Positions 30,823 through 39,937 are shown, counted from the first letter of the stretch. The stretch is 49,622 bases of DNA from Pseudomonadota bacterium (GCA_018241265.1 JAFEEF010000087.1:1-49622); one strand, 5' to 3'. Notes: a model not told the origin generated them from the letters alone. Made by a program: numbers and translations.

Positions 30823-31830
30823 TTAGGAGGCCGCGCCCGCCGGGCCGGCGTTGTACTCGGTCGGATCCGACTGGAAGGTGTGCACCCGCGACGCAGCCTT
30901 GGGGTTCAGCAGGAGCCGCACCACGTCGGGTCGAGAATAGTGCCCCGTTGGATCATAGGCGGCCTTGGCTACGCCGATGAAGCCGAGGTCCACGTCCGCA
31001 TAGAGCAGACCTTCTTCCGTCTCCGGAATGGGCGTGCACAGCGGCTTGGCATCCGGCCCGAAGATCTGGGCAAACCCGCCTCCTTCGAGAAGAAGCTGCT
31101 TCTTCGTGGGCGAGTCTGCCAGCATGTCCATCATTTCCTTCGAGACGAGGGCGCACGGCGCCAAGACATAGCAGCCGCCTTCGAGCGCGTAGACCTGGCT
31201 CGCGGCCAAGTTTGCCTCGGCACTGAGCTGGAAAGCCGCTCCGCGATAGACGGAGAAACTGGGCCAGGCCGCGATGTGAACCTGCTCGTTCTGCGAGTAC
31301 ATGGCGTACTTGCTCAAAGGTTGGATGTGCTCCGCGCAGGAAAGTGCGCCGACGCGGCCGATGCTCGTGGCGTTCACCGCCAGGTGGCTACCGTCCCCTT
31401 CGCCGTAGACCGTCCGCTCCGCGTGAGTCGGTTTCAGCTTGCGCCGCGTACTGACGACTTCGCCTTTGTCGTCGATGATGCCTTGCGCAATGTAGAGAGA
31501 CCCACCGTCGCGCTCGCAAAACCCCAACGCGACGAAGATGTCGTATTCAGCCGCCGCTTGACGCAAGCGATCCCATTGCGGGCTTCCTACGACAAGGGCG
31601 TTTTCGAAGTGGCGCTGCACGAACTGCATGCCCCAGGCGGGAGAGTCGAGCCAGATCCACCATGGATACCCCGGCAGCCACACTTCAGGAAATGCGATCA
31701 GCTTTGCGCCGTTTTGTGACGCCTCCGCGATAAGGCGAATTGCCTTGTCGATGCCCTTCTCGAGGTCTAGGAACTCGGGTGCCGCTTGAACGGCCGCGAC
31801 CTTGTATTTGGTCCGTGCGGGAATGGTCAT
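30823..31830 (-). CDS. nitrilase (arylacetonitrilase/aliphatic nitrilase family)
   Basis: 335 residues, normal for bacterial nitrilases that turn a nitrile into carboxylic acid plus ammonia. The Glu-Lys-Cys triad is E49 in [11 protein letters not shown]131 in [12 protein letters not shown] and C165 in [17 protein letters not shown]. Most nitrilases have Trp after the catalytic Cys (CWE); here it is Ala (CAEH), which may widen the substrate pocket. AGGAGA precedes the ATG at 31830. It lies 95 bp downstream of the LysR gene in the same direction. With mandelate genes nearby, mandelonitrile or a related arylnitrile is a reasonable but unproven substrate. Confidence 0.94.
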   Translation of the reverse strand: MTIPARTKYKVAAVQAAPEFLDLEKGIDKAIRLIAEASQNGAKLIAFPEVWLPGYPWWIWLDSPAWGMQFVQRHFENALVVGSPQWDRLRQAAAEYDIFVALGFCERDGGSLYIAQGIIDDKGEVVSTRRKLKPTHAERTVYGEGDGSHLAVNATSIGRVGALSCAEHIQPLSKYAMYSQNEQVHIAAWPSFSVYRGAAFQLSAEANLAASQVYALEGGCYVLAPCALVSKEMMDMLADSPTKKQLLLEGGGFAQIFGPDAKPLCTPIPETEEGLLYADVDLGFIGVAKAAYDPTGHYSRPDVVRLLLNPKAASRVHTFQSDPTEYNAGPAGAAS

Positions 31831-31887
31831 GTCTCGTCTCCTGAAAGATGGCTGACGCCACCACTGTGACCCCGTCACCGACGGGAA

Positions 31888-31918
31888 CAAATCGATGCGG
31901 TCACTGTTACAGATCGAT
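31888..31918 (-). promoter_or_regulatory. nitrilase-promoter copy of a shared operator
   Basis: On the leftward strand two ATCGAT boxes start 22 bp apart (31918-31913 and 31896-31891); the first is extended by CTGTAACAG. The same arrangement, ATCGAT plus GTAACAG plus a seven-base spacer plus ATCGATT, occurs before iorA at 32907-32936. Only the spacer and two neighbouring bases differ. This implies one regulator for both promoters. Confidence 0.65.
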
Positions 31919-31925
31919 GAAGCAT

Positions 31926-32834
31926 CTAAAGCCTGGACAGCGTCTCGGTCACCTCCGAGCGCAGCCACGTCTGGGCGGGCGAATTGTCCGAACGCGCATG
32001 CCAGTGGGCCTGGACGTTGAACGCGGGGATGTCGACCGGCAGGTCCAGCACAGCGAGCCTTCCTTGTACGGCGAACAGCCGGGCCACTCTCTCGGGCAAC
32101 GTCACCATGAGGTCGCTGTCCTGGACAAGGCTGGGCAGGACCGAGAACTGAGGCACCAGCGCGACGACCGTGCGCCTCACTCCTTTTTGCGCGAGCGCAC
32201 CGTCGATCAGCGCGTGTCCGGAAGACGGCGAAGTCACCATCAGATGCCGCCCCTGCACGAACTCGCCGAGCGTCAGCTTCTTCCCGGCGGCCGGATGATC
32301 CGCCGACACGAGGCAGACGTATCGCTCGCTGAACAAAAAGGCGTGACGAGAGTGAGTCTGGAGATTAGGCAGGTTGCCGATCGCCAGGTCCAAGGTTCCG
32401 GTGGCCAGGTCCTCGGGGAGTGACTCGGAGAGCTGAACGAACTCCACCTGCACCCGGGGCGCTTCTGCCCGAAATCGCTGCAGCAGTGGTGGCACGAAGA
32501 ACAGCGCGCCGATGTCGGAGACCGCAATTCGAAAGCGGCGCGTCGAGTCTGCAGCCTTGAAGCCCTCCCGGGCTTCCAACGTTGCCTCGATGGTCGATAG
32601 CGCGACGTTGAGCTGCTCGTACAGGCGCTCGCACAAGGAAGATGGAATCAGCCCCGCGGGGCCACGAGTAAAGAGGCGATCGCTGTACAGCTCGCGTAGC
32701 CGCGATAGCGCGTGGCTGATGGTGGGCTGAGTCAGATCCAGCCGTTCCGCTGCCTGAGTGACGCTTCGCGTTTCGAAGATGGCGATGAAGACTCGAACGA
32801 GGTTCAGGTCGAACTTTCGGGTCAGATCGAACAT
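31926..32834 (-). CDS. LysR-family transcriptional regulator (NodD/PcpR-like branch)
   Basis: 302 residues. The winged helix-turn-helix is at about residues 9-66 ([20 protein letters not shown], then [20 protein letters not shown]), and the periplasmic-binding-like effector domain starts near residue 95 ([20 protein letters not shown]). The DLNLVRVF opening marks the aromatic-responsive NodD/LinR/PcpR-like branch. It is divergent from iorA across 179 bp and upstream of nitrilase in the same direction. A common 30-bp motif lies in both flanking promoters. It is therefore the likely activator of nitrilase and iorAB; the inducer could be an aryl-2-oxoacid or mandelate. Confidence 0.92.
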   Translation of the reverse strand: MFDLTRKFDLNLVRVFIAIFETRSVTQAAERLDLTQPTISHALSRLRELYSDRLFTRGPAGLIPSSLCERLYEQLNVALSTIEATLEAREGFKAADSTRRFRIAVSDIGALFFVPPLLQRFRAEAPRVQVEFVQLSESLPEDLATGTLDLAIGNLPNLQTHSRHAFLFSERYVCLVSADHPAAGKKLTLGEFVQGRHLMVTSPSSGHALIDGALAQKGVRRTVVALVPQFSVLPSLVQDSDLMVTLPERVARLFAVQGRLAVLDLPVDIPAFNVQAHWHARSDNSPAQTWLRSEVTETLSRL

Positions 32835-32906
32835 TGCTCTTGTCTATGTAATGTGTTCGCATCATCGAGTGTATGGATGCTGCCGGGTGCATGCAACATG
32901 GGCAAT

Positions 32907-32936
32907 ATCGATTCGTAACAGGCATTTCATCGATTG
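32907..32936 (+). promoter_or_regulatory. iorA-promoter copy of a shared operator
   Basis: ATCGATTCGTAACAG (32907-32921), seven-base spacer, ATCGATT (32929-32935). It matches the nitrilase-promoter site at 31888-31918 in sequence and 22-bp spacing. It sits in the LysR-iorA divergent region, 78 bases before the iorA start, a usual place for a LysR-type activator site. Confidence 0.65.
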
Positions 32937-33013
32937 CCTGGACATGCCTCCGCTTTTTAGCATTCGGTTCCGGCACGCACGTTTGCGCGACCGGTGACAG
33001 GAGACTACACACG

Positions 33014-35134
33014 ATGGAGCGCTCGTTTGCCGACGAGGTCCGGTCGCTGGCACTGCAGGAAGGCGAGACCTTTCATGGCGAGGGAATCCTCGCCGTCACG
33101 AAGGCGCTGCTGCAGTCGGGTGTCAGCTACATCGGCGGCTACCAGGGCGCGCCTGTGTCCCACCTGATCGATGTCCTCGGCGACGCCCGCACGCTGCTGG
33201 AGGATCTCGGCATCCATTTCGAGGCCAACGCGTCCGAGGCCGGCGCAGCCGCCATGCTGGCCGCCTCCATCAACTATCCCGTCCGAGGCGCAGTGACCTG
33301 GAAGAGCACCGTTGGAACGAACGTCGCTTCCGACGCGCTCTCGAACCTGGCTTCCGCCGGCGTCAAAGGCGGGGCGCTGATCATCCTTGGCGAGGACTAC
33401 GGCGAAGGCTCGAGCATCATTCAGGAGCGGACGCACGCGTTTGCAATGAAGTCGCAGATCTGGCTGATGGATCCGCGCCCGAACCTGACGTCCATCGTGG
33501 ATGCGGTCGAGCGGAGTTTCGAGCTGTCGGAAGCGAGCCGGACGCCGGTCATGCTGCAGCTGCGGATCCGTGCCTGCCATGTCCATGGAACGTTTCGCTG
33601 CAAGGACAACCGCAGGCCGGCCATTTCGACTCGCAACGCCATCGACCGGCCGGCGTTCGACTACGCACGCATCAACTTGCCGCCGTCCACGTACGAGCAC
33701 GAACGTCAGAAGGTGGAAGAGAGGTGGCCGGCGGCAATGGACTTCATACGCAAGCACCGCATCAACGAGGTGTTCGCAGGAGACCTGTCAGACGTCGGCA
33801 TCGTCGTCCCCGGCGGCCTCTACAACGGGACCATCCGGGCCCTCCAGGAACTTGGCCTGGCCGATGCATTCGGGATTTCTCGCATCCCGCTCTACGTTCT
33901 CAACGTCGTCTACCCGCTGGTTCCCGACGAGTTCATCGCATTCTGCGCCGGCAAGCGCGAGGTTCTGCTCGTCGAGGAAGGGCAGCCCAACTACATCGAG
34001 GATGCGCTGCTGGCAATCCTGAGACGCCACGGCGCGACGGCAGGTCTGCATGGCAAGGACGTGTTGCCGATGGCCGGCGAGTACACCGGGGACGTGCTGC
34101 TGTCGGGCATCACGAGGTTCCTCTCGCTGGCATCTCCCGCCGGGTTCGACACCGCACCGGCTCTCGGACTTGCACGGACGATGGCGGCATCGCGTGCCGA
34201 GTCGAAGGCCGCATTGGAGGTGCCGGTTCCGCAGCGGCCGCCCGGCTTTTGCATCGGATGTCCGGAGCGCCCCGTGTTCTCCGCGATCAAGCAGCTGCAG
34301 GGCGAACTTGGCCAGGTTCACGTCAATGCGGACATCGGGTGCCACACTTTCGGAACCCTTCCGCCGTTCAATGTCGGCAGCACCGTGCTCGGCTATGGTC
34401 TCGGGCTCGCAAGCTCGTCGGGTGTCGGCCCTTTGCTGCCGAATCGCACCATCAGCATCATGGGCGACGGCGGGTTCTGGCACAACGGCTTCACCAGCGG
34501 CGTCGTCAACGCGGTCTACAACGCGCAGGACTCCGTTCTCGTCATCCTGCAGAACGGATACACCTCGGCCACCGGCACGCAGGCCATCCCATCGTCGCCG
34601 AGTCAGCCTGCCTCGAAGCCGCTGACGCTGGACATCGAAAGGGCGCTGCGCGGCGTCGGCGTCCAGTGGATCCGCAAGGTCGGCAGCTACAAGGTCGAGG
34701 ACATGGTTTCCACGTTGCGTGTAGCCATGACCACGCGCGAGGGGGGCTTGAAGGTGATCCTCGCGGACGGCGAGTGCCAACTGGAACGCCAACGAAGGCA
34801 GAAGCCGAAGATCGCGGAACAACTCAGGAGAGGGCAGCGTGTCGTGCGGACCCGCTTTGGCATCGACGACGACGTGTGCACGGGCGATCACTCCTGCATT
34901 CGGCTGTCCGGATGCCCGTCGCTGACCATCAAGCCGAATCCGAGTCCACTGCGCACCGACCCGGTGGCGACGGTCGACAACGGATGCGTCGGATGCGGAC
35001 TCTGCGGAGAGAACGCGCATGCGGCCGTGCTGTGCCCCTCGTTCTACAAGGCGGAGATCGTGCAGAACGCGCGGCCGTTCGAACGATTCATTGCACGCGT
35101 CCGCGGAGCGGTGCTCGAGAGGTTGGCGGCGTGA
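33014..35134 (+). CDS. iorA: indolepyruvate/aryl-2-oxoacid:ferredoxin oxidoreductase, alpha subunit
   Basis: 706 residues. It oxidatively decarboxylates a 2-oxoacid with CoA, passing electrons to ferredoxin. N-terminal pyrimidine-binding domain: GGYQGAPVSHLIDVL near residue 41. Thiamine-diphosphate site: MGDGGFWHNG at 483-492 with VILQNGY. C-terminal iron-sulphur region: C622, C628 and C634 followed by Pro, then CVGCGLC (C658, C661, C664) and C674-Pro. AGGAGA precedes the ATG by ten bases. Its stop overlaps the iorB start (GTGA). Named after indolepyruvate, the family acts on several aryl 2-oxoacids. Beside mandelate racemase and dehydrogenase, benzoylformate (giving benzoyl-CoA) is the inferred substrate. 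Confidence 0.92.
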   Translation: MERSFADEVRSLALQEGETFHGEGILAVTKALLQSGVSYIGGYQGAPVSHLIDVLGDARTLLEDLGIHFEANASEAGAAAMLAASINYPVRGAVTWKSTVGTNVASDALSNLASAGVKGGALIILGEDYGEGSSIIQERTHAFAMKSQIWLMDPRPNLTSIVDAVERSFELSEASRTPVMLQLRIRACHVHGTFRCKDNRRPAISTRNAIDRPAFDYARINLPPSTYEHERQKVEERWPAAMDFIRKHRINEVFAGDLSDVGIVVPGGLYNGTIRALQELGLADAFGISRIPLYVLNVVYPLVPDEFIAFCAGKREVLLVEEGQPNYIEDALLAILRRHGATAGLHGKDVLPMAGEYTGDVLLSGITRFLSLASPAGFDTAPALGLARTMAASRAESKAALEVPVPQRPPGFCIGCPERPVFSAIKQLQGELGQVHVNADIGCHTFGTLPPFNVGSTVLGYGLGLASSSGVGPLLPNRTISIMGDGGFWHNGFTSGVVNAVYNAQDSVLVILQNGYTSATGTQAIPSSPSQPASKPLTLDIERALRGVGVQWIRKVGSYKVEDMVSTLRVAMTTREGGLKVILADGECQLERQRRQKPKIAEQLRRGQRVVRTRFGIDDDVCTGDHSCIRLSGCPSLTIKPNPSPLRTDPVATVDNGCVGCGLCGENAHAAVLCPSFYKAEIVQNARPFERFIARVRGAVLERLAA

Positions 35135-36606
35135 CCCGGCCCACCTGCATCCTGGTCGCCGCCATGGGGGGCGAGGGTGGCGGCGTACTGGCCGACTGGC
35201 TCATTCACGCTGCCACGCAGGCCGACTTTCCCGTGCAGAGCACGTCCGTGCCGGGCGTGGCTCAACGCACCGGCGCGACAACCTACTACGTGGAGATCTT
35301 CCCCCGGCCACGGTCCGAACTCGGCGGACGCGAGCCCGTGCTCTCTCTCACGCCGGTCCCCGGCCAACTCGACATCGTCGCGGCCTCCGAGCTGGTGGAG
35401 GCGGGTCGATCGATCCAGACCGGCTACGTGAGCCCGGACCGGACGACCCTCCTCGCCTCCACGCACCGCGAGTTCGCTGTGGTCGAAAAGGCCGCGATGG
35501 GCGACGGGCGCTATGACACTCGCCACGTCTTCGATGCGGCTGCGCAGCGCAGCAAACGAGCGGTCCTGCTGGACATGCGCGCACTCGCGCGACGCAACGG
35601 CACGGTGATCAACACCGTCCTGTTCGGAGCAATGTGCGGCGCAGGAGTCCTTCCGTTCGAACGTGAGTCGTGCGAGGCAGCGATCCGTCATTCGGGCAAG
35701 GCGGTGGACAGCAGTCTCAAGGGATTTGCGGCCGGCTTCGATGCCGCCGCTGGCCACGCGAAGGCGACCGACAAACTCGACGCAGCAGTTCAGGGCGCGG
35801 CGATTCCGGCAAGCGTTCGCGATCTGCCGGAGGCGGTCCGGGCGATCGCTGCGTCGGGCGTCGAGCTGACAGGCGACTACCAGGACAGTCGCTATGCCGA
35901 CCTCTACCTGACGCGCGTGCAGCGGATGGTCGAGCAATGTCGGGCGAACCCCGGCGACATGGAGGCGGCGGCCGAAACTGCTCGCTACCTCGCGCTCTGG
36001 ATGTGCTACGAGGATGTGATCAGGGTCGCGCAATTGAAGACGCGGCGCGAACGACTCGTGCGTGTCCGCCAGGAGGTCGGAGCGCGAAACGGTGAGCCGC
36101 TGCGACTGACCGAATTTCTGAAGCCCGGCATCGACGAGATCGCGGATCTGCTTCCCCCGGGACCGGCTCGCTGGCTGCGCGCTCGCGCGACCGGCAAGTG
36201 GCACCACGGCATGCACCTGCGTACCGACACGGTGCGTGGCTTTCTCATGCTGTGCGCTCTCCGCGGCCTGCGCCCCATCCGGCGCTTCACGTCCCGCTTC
36301 AAGACGGAGCAGGCGCTGATCGAGCAGTGGATCGATGCCGTGAACGCGGCGCTGCCGGGTCCGCGGGCCATCGAACTGGCCTTGAGCGGCAATCTGGTGA
36401 AAGGCTACGGCGAGACCAGTCGGCGTGGCCACAGGAGCCTCGCCGCCGTTCTCGAACTCGCACGCCAGGGCGCCGACGCGCAGGCACTGCGCGCTGCGCG
36501 CCTGGCGGCTCTCGCGGATCCCGAAGGTCGACAACTCTCCAAGGCGGTGGGCCGCACCATCGTTCCGCAGCCCATCCGGATCGTCCGCCGCAAACCGGTG
36601 AACTGA
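35131..36606 (+). CDS. iorB: indolepyruvate oxidoreductase beta subunit with long C-terminal extension
   Basis: 491 residues from a GTG overlapping the iorA stop. Residues 1-190 are the gamma-type domain of 2-oxoacid:ferredoxin oxidoreductases (AAMGGEGGGVLADWLIHAA, SVPGVAQRTGATTYYVEIF). The following 300 residues are helical and Arg-rich; this extension (DUF6537-like) is absent from the short archaeal IorB of about 200 residues but common in proteobacteria. The subunit completes the catalytic dimer with IorA. The strict overlap argues for equimolar synthesis. About 130 bp separates it from mdlB, so all may be one transcript. Confidence 0.88.
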   Translation: MTRPTCILVAAMGGEGGGVLADWLIHAATQADFPVQSTSVPGVAQRTGATTYYVEIFPRPRSELGGREPVLSLTPVPGQLDIVAASELVEAGRSIQTGYVSPDRTTLLASTHREFAVVEKAAMGDGRYDTRHVFDAAAQRSKRAVLLDMRALARRNGTVINTVLFGAMCGAGVLPFERESCEAAIRHSGKAVDSSLKGFAAGFDAAAGHAKATDKLDAAVQGAAIPASVRDLPEAVRAIAASGVELTGDYQDSRYADLYLTRVQRMVEQCRANPGDMEAAAETARYLALWMCYEDVIRVAQLKTRRERLVRVRQEVGARNGEPLRLTEFLKPGIDEIADLLPPGPARWLRARATGKWHHGMHLRTDTVRGFLMLCALRGLRPIRRFTSRFKTEQALIEQWIDAVNAALPGPRAIELALSGNLVKGYGETSRRGHRSLAAVLELARQGADAQALRAARLAALADPEGRQLSKAVGRTIVPQPIRIVRRKPVN

Positions 36607-36632
36607 CGCTTTCAACAACCACAGAAGACAAC

Positions 36633-36727
36633 ATGACGACTCGTCCGCCACGGATCACAGGGGTCTGGACACTTCGGCGTTTCGCATGGTCGAAGTCGTG
36701 AACGGCGCCTTCGAAGAAGTGCACTGA
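36633..36727 (+). pseudogene. possible remnant of a small gene between iorB and mdlB
   Basis: A 22-codon frame begins with ATG at 36633 (MTTRPPRITG...) and stops at 36701. A second frame, read one base over, runs from ATG 36686 to the stop at 36727 and encodes MVEVVNGAFEEVH. The two read like the beginning and the end of one protein joined by a deletion with frameshift. No family is recognisable, so this may also be plain leader sequence. Confidence 0.22.
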
Positions 36728-36737
36728 GCGCCGGGCC

Positions 36738-37877
36738 ATGCTGTTGCGATATGCCGATTTCCGGGCGCGGGCACGCGTTCGGCTGCCGAGGTTCGTCTTC
36801 GACTACGTGGACAGCGGCGCGGAGGACGAGAGCTGCCTGGCGCGCAACGAGCGGGACCTGGCGGACTGTCATCTGCTGCCGCTTTGCCTCCGCAATACCA
36901 CGAAGGTGGATACGACGGTCGAGGTGTTCGGGCAGCGCTGGTCGGGTCCGGTCGGTATCGCGCCGCTGGGTTTCTCCGGCCTCGTCCGACCGGACGGGGA
37001 CGTGCTTCTTGCCATGGCGGCCGCGAAGGCAGGCGTTCCGTTCGTGCTCTCCACGGCGTCCAACGCGCGACTCGAATCGGTGCGCGCCGCGGTGCCTTCG
37101 GCATCGACCCAATGGATGCAGTTGTACGTGATGTCGGACCGGGGCATCGCGGAGCAGATGGTCCGTCGCGCCAAGGTGGCCGGATACGGTGCGCTGGTGC
37201 TGACCGTCGATGTGCCGGTCAGCGGTTTGCGGGAGCGCGACGTCCGCAACGGTTTCAAGCTTCCGTTTCGTCCGTCGCTGCGGACCCTTGCCGATCTCGT
37301 GACCCACCCGGGATGGTCGCTGTCGATGGCAAGGCAAGGCTCCCCGTCATTCGTGAATCTCGCCGAAGGCGATTCGCAGTCTTCGGCTCGGCTCCAGGCC
37401 GCGTTGCTCGCGCGCGCGATGGACCGCAGTCTGGTCTGGGACAGTCTGACCTGGCTGAGGTCGCTCTGGGATGGACCTTTGCTCATCAAGGGGGTGCTCA
37501 ATCCCGCGGACGCGTCGCTCGCGGTCCGGCACGGCGTCGACGGCATCGTGGTGTCCAACCACGGCGGGCGTCAGCTCGACGCGGCACCGTCGACGATCTC
37601 CGTACTGCCGCGGGTCCTCGACGCGACCGCCGGGCGCATCCCGGTTTTCGTGGACAGCGGCTTCCGCCGCGGCAGTGACGTCCTGAAGGCCATCGCGTTG
37701 GGTGCGCGCGCCGCGTTCATTGGACGCCCTGCCATGTGGGGCTTGGCAGCAGACGGAGAGCAAGGAGTTTCCTCGGTTCTCCGCTTGTTTCTGGAAGAGA
37801 TCGCGCGGACGATGACTCTCATCGGGAATACCGAACTCGCCGACCTGAAGCCTCGGCAAGTCGTTCACCCTGTCTGA
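36738..37877 (+). CDS. mdlB: FMN-dependent (S)-mandelate dehydrogenase
   Basis: 379 residues, alpha-hydroxy-acid oxidase family, oxidising (S)-mandelate to benzoylformate. FMN and substrate residues are visible: FVLSTASN near residue 102, QLYV at 128-131, LTVDV near 155, the catalytic base H275 and R278 in SNHGGRQLD, and DSGFRRGSDVLKA near 311. The RERDVRNGFKLPF segment and the block PGWSLSMARQGSPSFVNL closely follow Pseudomonas putida MdlB, including the loop that anchors that enzyme to the inner membrane. It starts 131 bases after iorB, with a weak RBS. Mandelate racemase follows 45 bases downstream. The pairing makes this assignment strong; lactate or glycolate as substrate is less likely. 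Confidence 0.9.
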   Translation: MLLRYADFRARARVRLPRFVFDYVDSGAEDESCLARNERDLADCHLLPLCLRNTTKVDTTVEVFGQRWSGPVGIAPLGFSGLVRPDGDVLLAMAAAKAGVPFVLSTASNARLESVRAAVPSASTQWMQLYVMSDRGIAEQMVRRAKVAGYGALVLTVDVPVSGLRERDVRNGFKLPFRPSLRTLADLVTHPGWSLSMARQGSPSFVNLAEGDSQSSARLQAALLARAMDRSLVWDSLTWLRSLWDGPLLIKGVLNPADASLAVRHGVDGIVVSNHGGRQLDAAPSTISVLPRVLDATAGRIPVFVDSGFRRGSDVLKAIALGARAAFIGRPAMWGLAADGEQGVSSVLRLFLEEIARTMTLIGNTELADLKPRQVVHPV

Positions 37878-37922
37878 TCCACTCGGCTCCTGATCTCGGG
37901 CCTCACCACCGGGAGCGTGATC

Positions 37923-39002
37923 ATGGAAATTCCAAAGATCGTCAGAGTCGATGCGCGCGCGGTCAACGTCCCGCTGGAATACCCGGTTCGGACCAGCGTC
38001 GGGATCGTCGACACCGCGCCACTGGTTCTGATCGACCTGCACACGAACTCCGGTGTGGTGGGGCGGAGCTACGTTTTCACGTACACGCCTCTGGCATTGG
38101 CGGCGACACGGGAGATGGTGCGTTCCCTCGGCACGGTCCTCGAGGGACGTGCTGCCGCTCCGGCCGAACTCGATCGACTGTTCGCGTCCCGTCTGCGGCT
38201 GCTGGGTCGCACCGGGATCGTGATCATGGCGTGCGCCGGGCTGGACATGGCGCTGTGGGACGCCCTGGCCGTGCACGCTGGAATGCCGCTGGTCTCCTTC
38301 CTCGGTGGAGCGGCGCGTCCGGTCATCGCCTATGACAGCCACAGCATGGACGGCATCGAGGTCGGTACTGCTCGAGCCGGGAAGGCTGCCGCTGCAGGCT
38401 ACAAGGCGATCAAGACCAAGATCGGCTACGCGACGCTCGACGAGGATCTGCATGTTCTGAAGGCACTTCGACGCTCGGTGGGTCCGAAGGTCCAGATCAT
38501 GGTCGACTACAACCAGGGCCTGAGCGTGCCCGAGGCGACCTGGCGCATTCACGTCCTCGAGGCAGAGGACGTCGGCTGGGTGGAGGAGCCGACGGTCCAG
38601 GAGGATCTCCGGGGCCACGCGCAGATCCGCTCGACGTCGCGATTGCCCATTCAGATGGGTGAAAACTGGTGCGGGCCGGAAGAAATGCAGCGCGCGCTCG
38701 AGGCGGGTGCCTGCGATCTCGCGATGCCCGACATCATGAAGATCGGCGGCGTCACCGGGTGGCTCAAGGCCGCCGCACTCGCGCAGGTACACAATATCCC
38801 GATGTCGAGTCACATCTTCCCGGAATTCAGCGCGCACGTGCTGCCGCTGACGCCGACGGCGCACTTCCTGGAGCGCATGGATTTGGCCGGCCCGATTCTC
38901 GGTCGCAAGCTCGACTACGTCGACGGATTCGCCGTCACGAGCGATGCTCCGGGCGCCGGCATCGACTGGGACGAGTCGGCTATCGCCCGTTACGCCTCCT
39001 GA
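37923..39002 (+). CDS. mdlA: mandelate racemase
   Basis: 359 residues, the same length as Pseudomonas putida MdlA and alignable throughout without notable gaps. It interconverts (R)- and (S)-mandelate. All catalytic and Mg-binding residues fall at the P. putida numbers: K164 and K166 in KTKIGY, D195 in VDYNQ, E221 in EEP, E247 in GENW, H297 in SSHIF, E317 in HFLERMDL. The N-terminal hydrophobic flap YPVRTSVGIVDTAPLVLIDL, which closes over the phenyl ring, is also kept. The ATG at 37923 has GGGAG eight bases upstream. Its last 13 bases overlap the convergent LuxR gene. This is the firmest functional call in the window. Confidence 0.95.
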   Translation: MEIPKIVRVDARAVNVPLEYPVRTSVGIVDTAPLVLIDLHTNSGVVGRSYVFTYTPLALAATREMVRSLGTVLEGRAAAPAELDRLFASRLRLLGRTGIVIMACAGLDMALWDALAVHAGMPLVSFLGGAARPVIAYDSHSMDGIEVGTARAGKAAAAGYKAIKTKIGYATLDEDLHVLKALRRSVGPKVQIMVDYNQGLSVPEATWRIHVLEAEDVGWVEEPTVQEDLRGHAQIRSTSRLPIQMGENWCGPEEMQRALEAGACDLAMPDIMKIGGVTGWLKAAALAQVHNIPMSSHIFPEFSAHVLPLTPTAHFLERMDLAGPILGRKLDYVDGFAVTSDAPGAGIDWDESAIARYAS

Positions 39003-39823
39003 AGCCGTTCCAGCGCGGCGTGCGAATCGGTGGTCATGCCGGCCGATCGCTCCTCGGATTCCAGCAACTCGCGAACGTGAGCAACGAGCGTAGCGCGGTT
39101 GGTCGCGCGCATCTTCTTGAAGGCGTTCGCCAGATGAAACCGAACGGTGGGATATTCGAGGCCGAGTCGGCGCCCGATCTCCTTGTCGGGGCAGCCGCAA
39201 CTCACGAGCCAGGACACTTGTGACTCGCGCTGACTGAGCCTGCCGAGGCGCTGCAAAGTTTCCTCCGCCCGTTCCGAGTGCGCCGTCGACGGCGCCCGCG
39301 TGTCGTGCCACTGAAGTCGGGCGAGAGCCGCCGTGATGGCGGGCTCCACCATCCGCAAGACCTCCACTTCGTTCGACTCGAAATTGCCGCGGTCACGGTT
39401 GCGCCAGATCCGCATGTCGCCGACACATTCGTCGCGCTCGTAGAAGTACACGTTCACGCCCCAGTACATCCGGTCGCGAAGCAGGAAGTCGTTGAAGAAC
39501 TCGGTCCTCGCGAGATCGTGCTGGCGCAGGATCTGTGTCGCGATGGTGGGCTTGCGTCGCTCCATCATCGGAAAGGTCAGCGGATCGACAAAGCGGAAGT
39601 ACTCGTCCCATGACCGGAGGTTCTCGCGCGACATGTTCAGCGCGGTCATGCGCTCGAACCGGCGCTGCGTTCCGTCCCAGACCATGGACACGTAGGTGTC
39701 CGCGTGCAGCAGATCGAGCATCGGCAACGCCAGACGCGAACGGAGTTCGTCCCCGTCGGCGGCGTCGGCCAGCAGTCGCATGACGTCGCCGAGGGCCCGG
39801 GACTGGGTGGTGGACAGATGCAT
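38990..39823 (-). CDS. LuxR-type regulator with GAF-like sensor domain
   Basis: 277 residues. The C-terminal LuxR/GerE helix-turn-helix lies at about residues 195-255 (LSQRESQVSWLVSCGCPDKE, then IGRRLGLEYPTVRFHLANAF). The N-terminal 180 residues look like a GAF-type sensor (LLHADTYVSMVWDGTQRRFE). GGAG lies five bases before the ATG. It is divergent from the amidase gene across 156 bp containing a 47-bp dyad, and overlaps the end of mdlA by 13 bases tail to tail. It probably controls the amidase-transporter operon in response to mandelate or mandelamide. This is inference from position. Confidence 0.9.
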   Translation of the reverse strand: MHLSTTQSRALGDVMRLLADAADGDELRSRLALPMLDLLHADTYVSMVWDGTQRRFERMTALNMSRENLRSWDEYFRFVDPLTFPMMERRKPTIATQILRQHDLARTEFFNDFLLRDRMYWGVNVYFYERDECVGDMRIWRNRDRGNFESNEVEVLRMVEPAITAALARLQWHDTRAPSTAHSERAEETLQRLGRLSQRESQVSWLVSCGCPDKEIGRRLGLEYPTVRFHLANAFKKMRATNRATLVAHVRELLESEERSAGMTTDSHAALERLQEA

Positions 39824-39890
39824 GACGACTCCGAAGGCAACCTTTGTGCTCGGTTGATCGTACGCGCCATGCGCGAGGGCGCATCCGGTC

Positions 39891-39937
39891 CTTCCCGACC
39901 CAGGACCCTATTGATTCCTATAGGTGTCCTCGGGAAG
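39891..39937. promoter_or_regulatory. 47-bp imperfect dyad upstream of amidase
   Basis: Outer arms CTTCCCGA (39891-39898) and TCGGGAAG (39930-39937) are perfectly complementary. Inner arms AGGACCCTAT (39902-39911) and ATAGGTGTCCT (39920-39930) pair with one bulge, and CCTATAGG (39917-39924) is itself palindromic. It sits about 45 bases before the amidase ATG and 68 bases before the LuxR start. Candidate operator for the LuxR-type regulator, or an mRNA hairpin. Confidence 0.5.

Noticed and set aside
33724-35130. Rightward frame preceding and continuous with iorB, which would give a 960-residue protein
   Set aside because: The part before 35131 lies inside iorA in another frame and has no motif. 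Only the section from the GTG at 35131 shows the family sequence.
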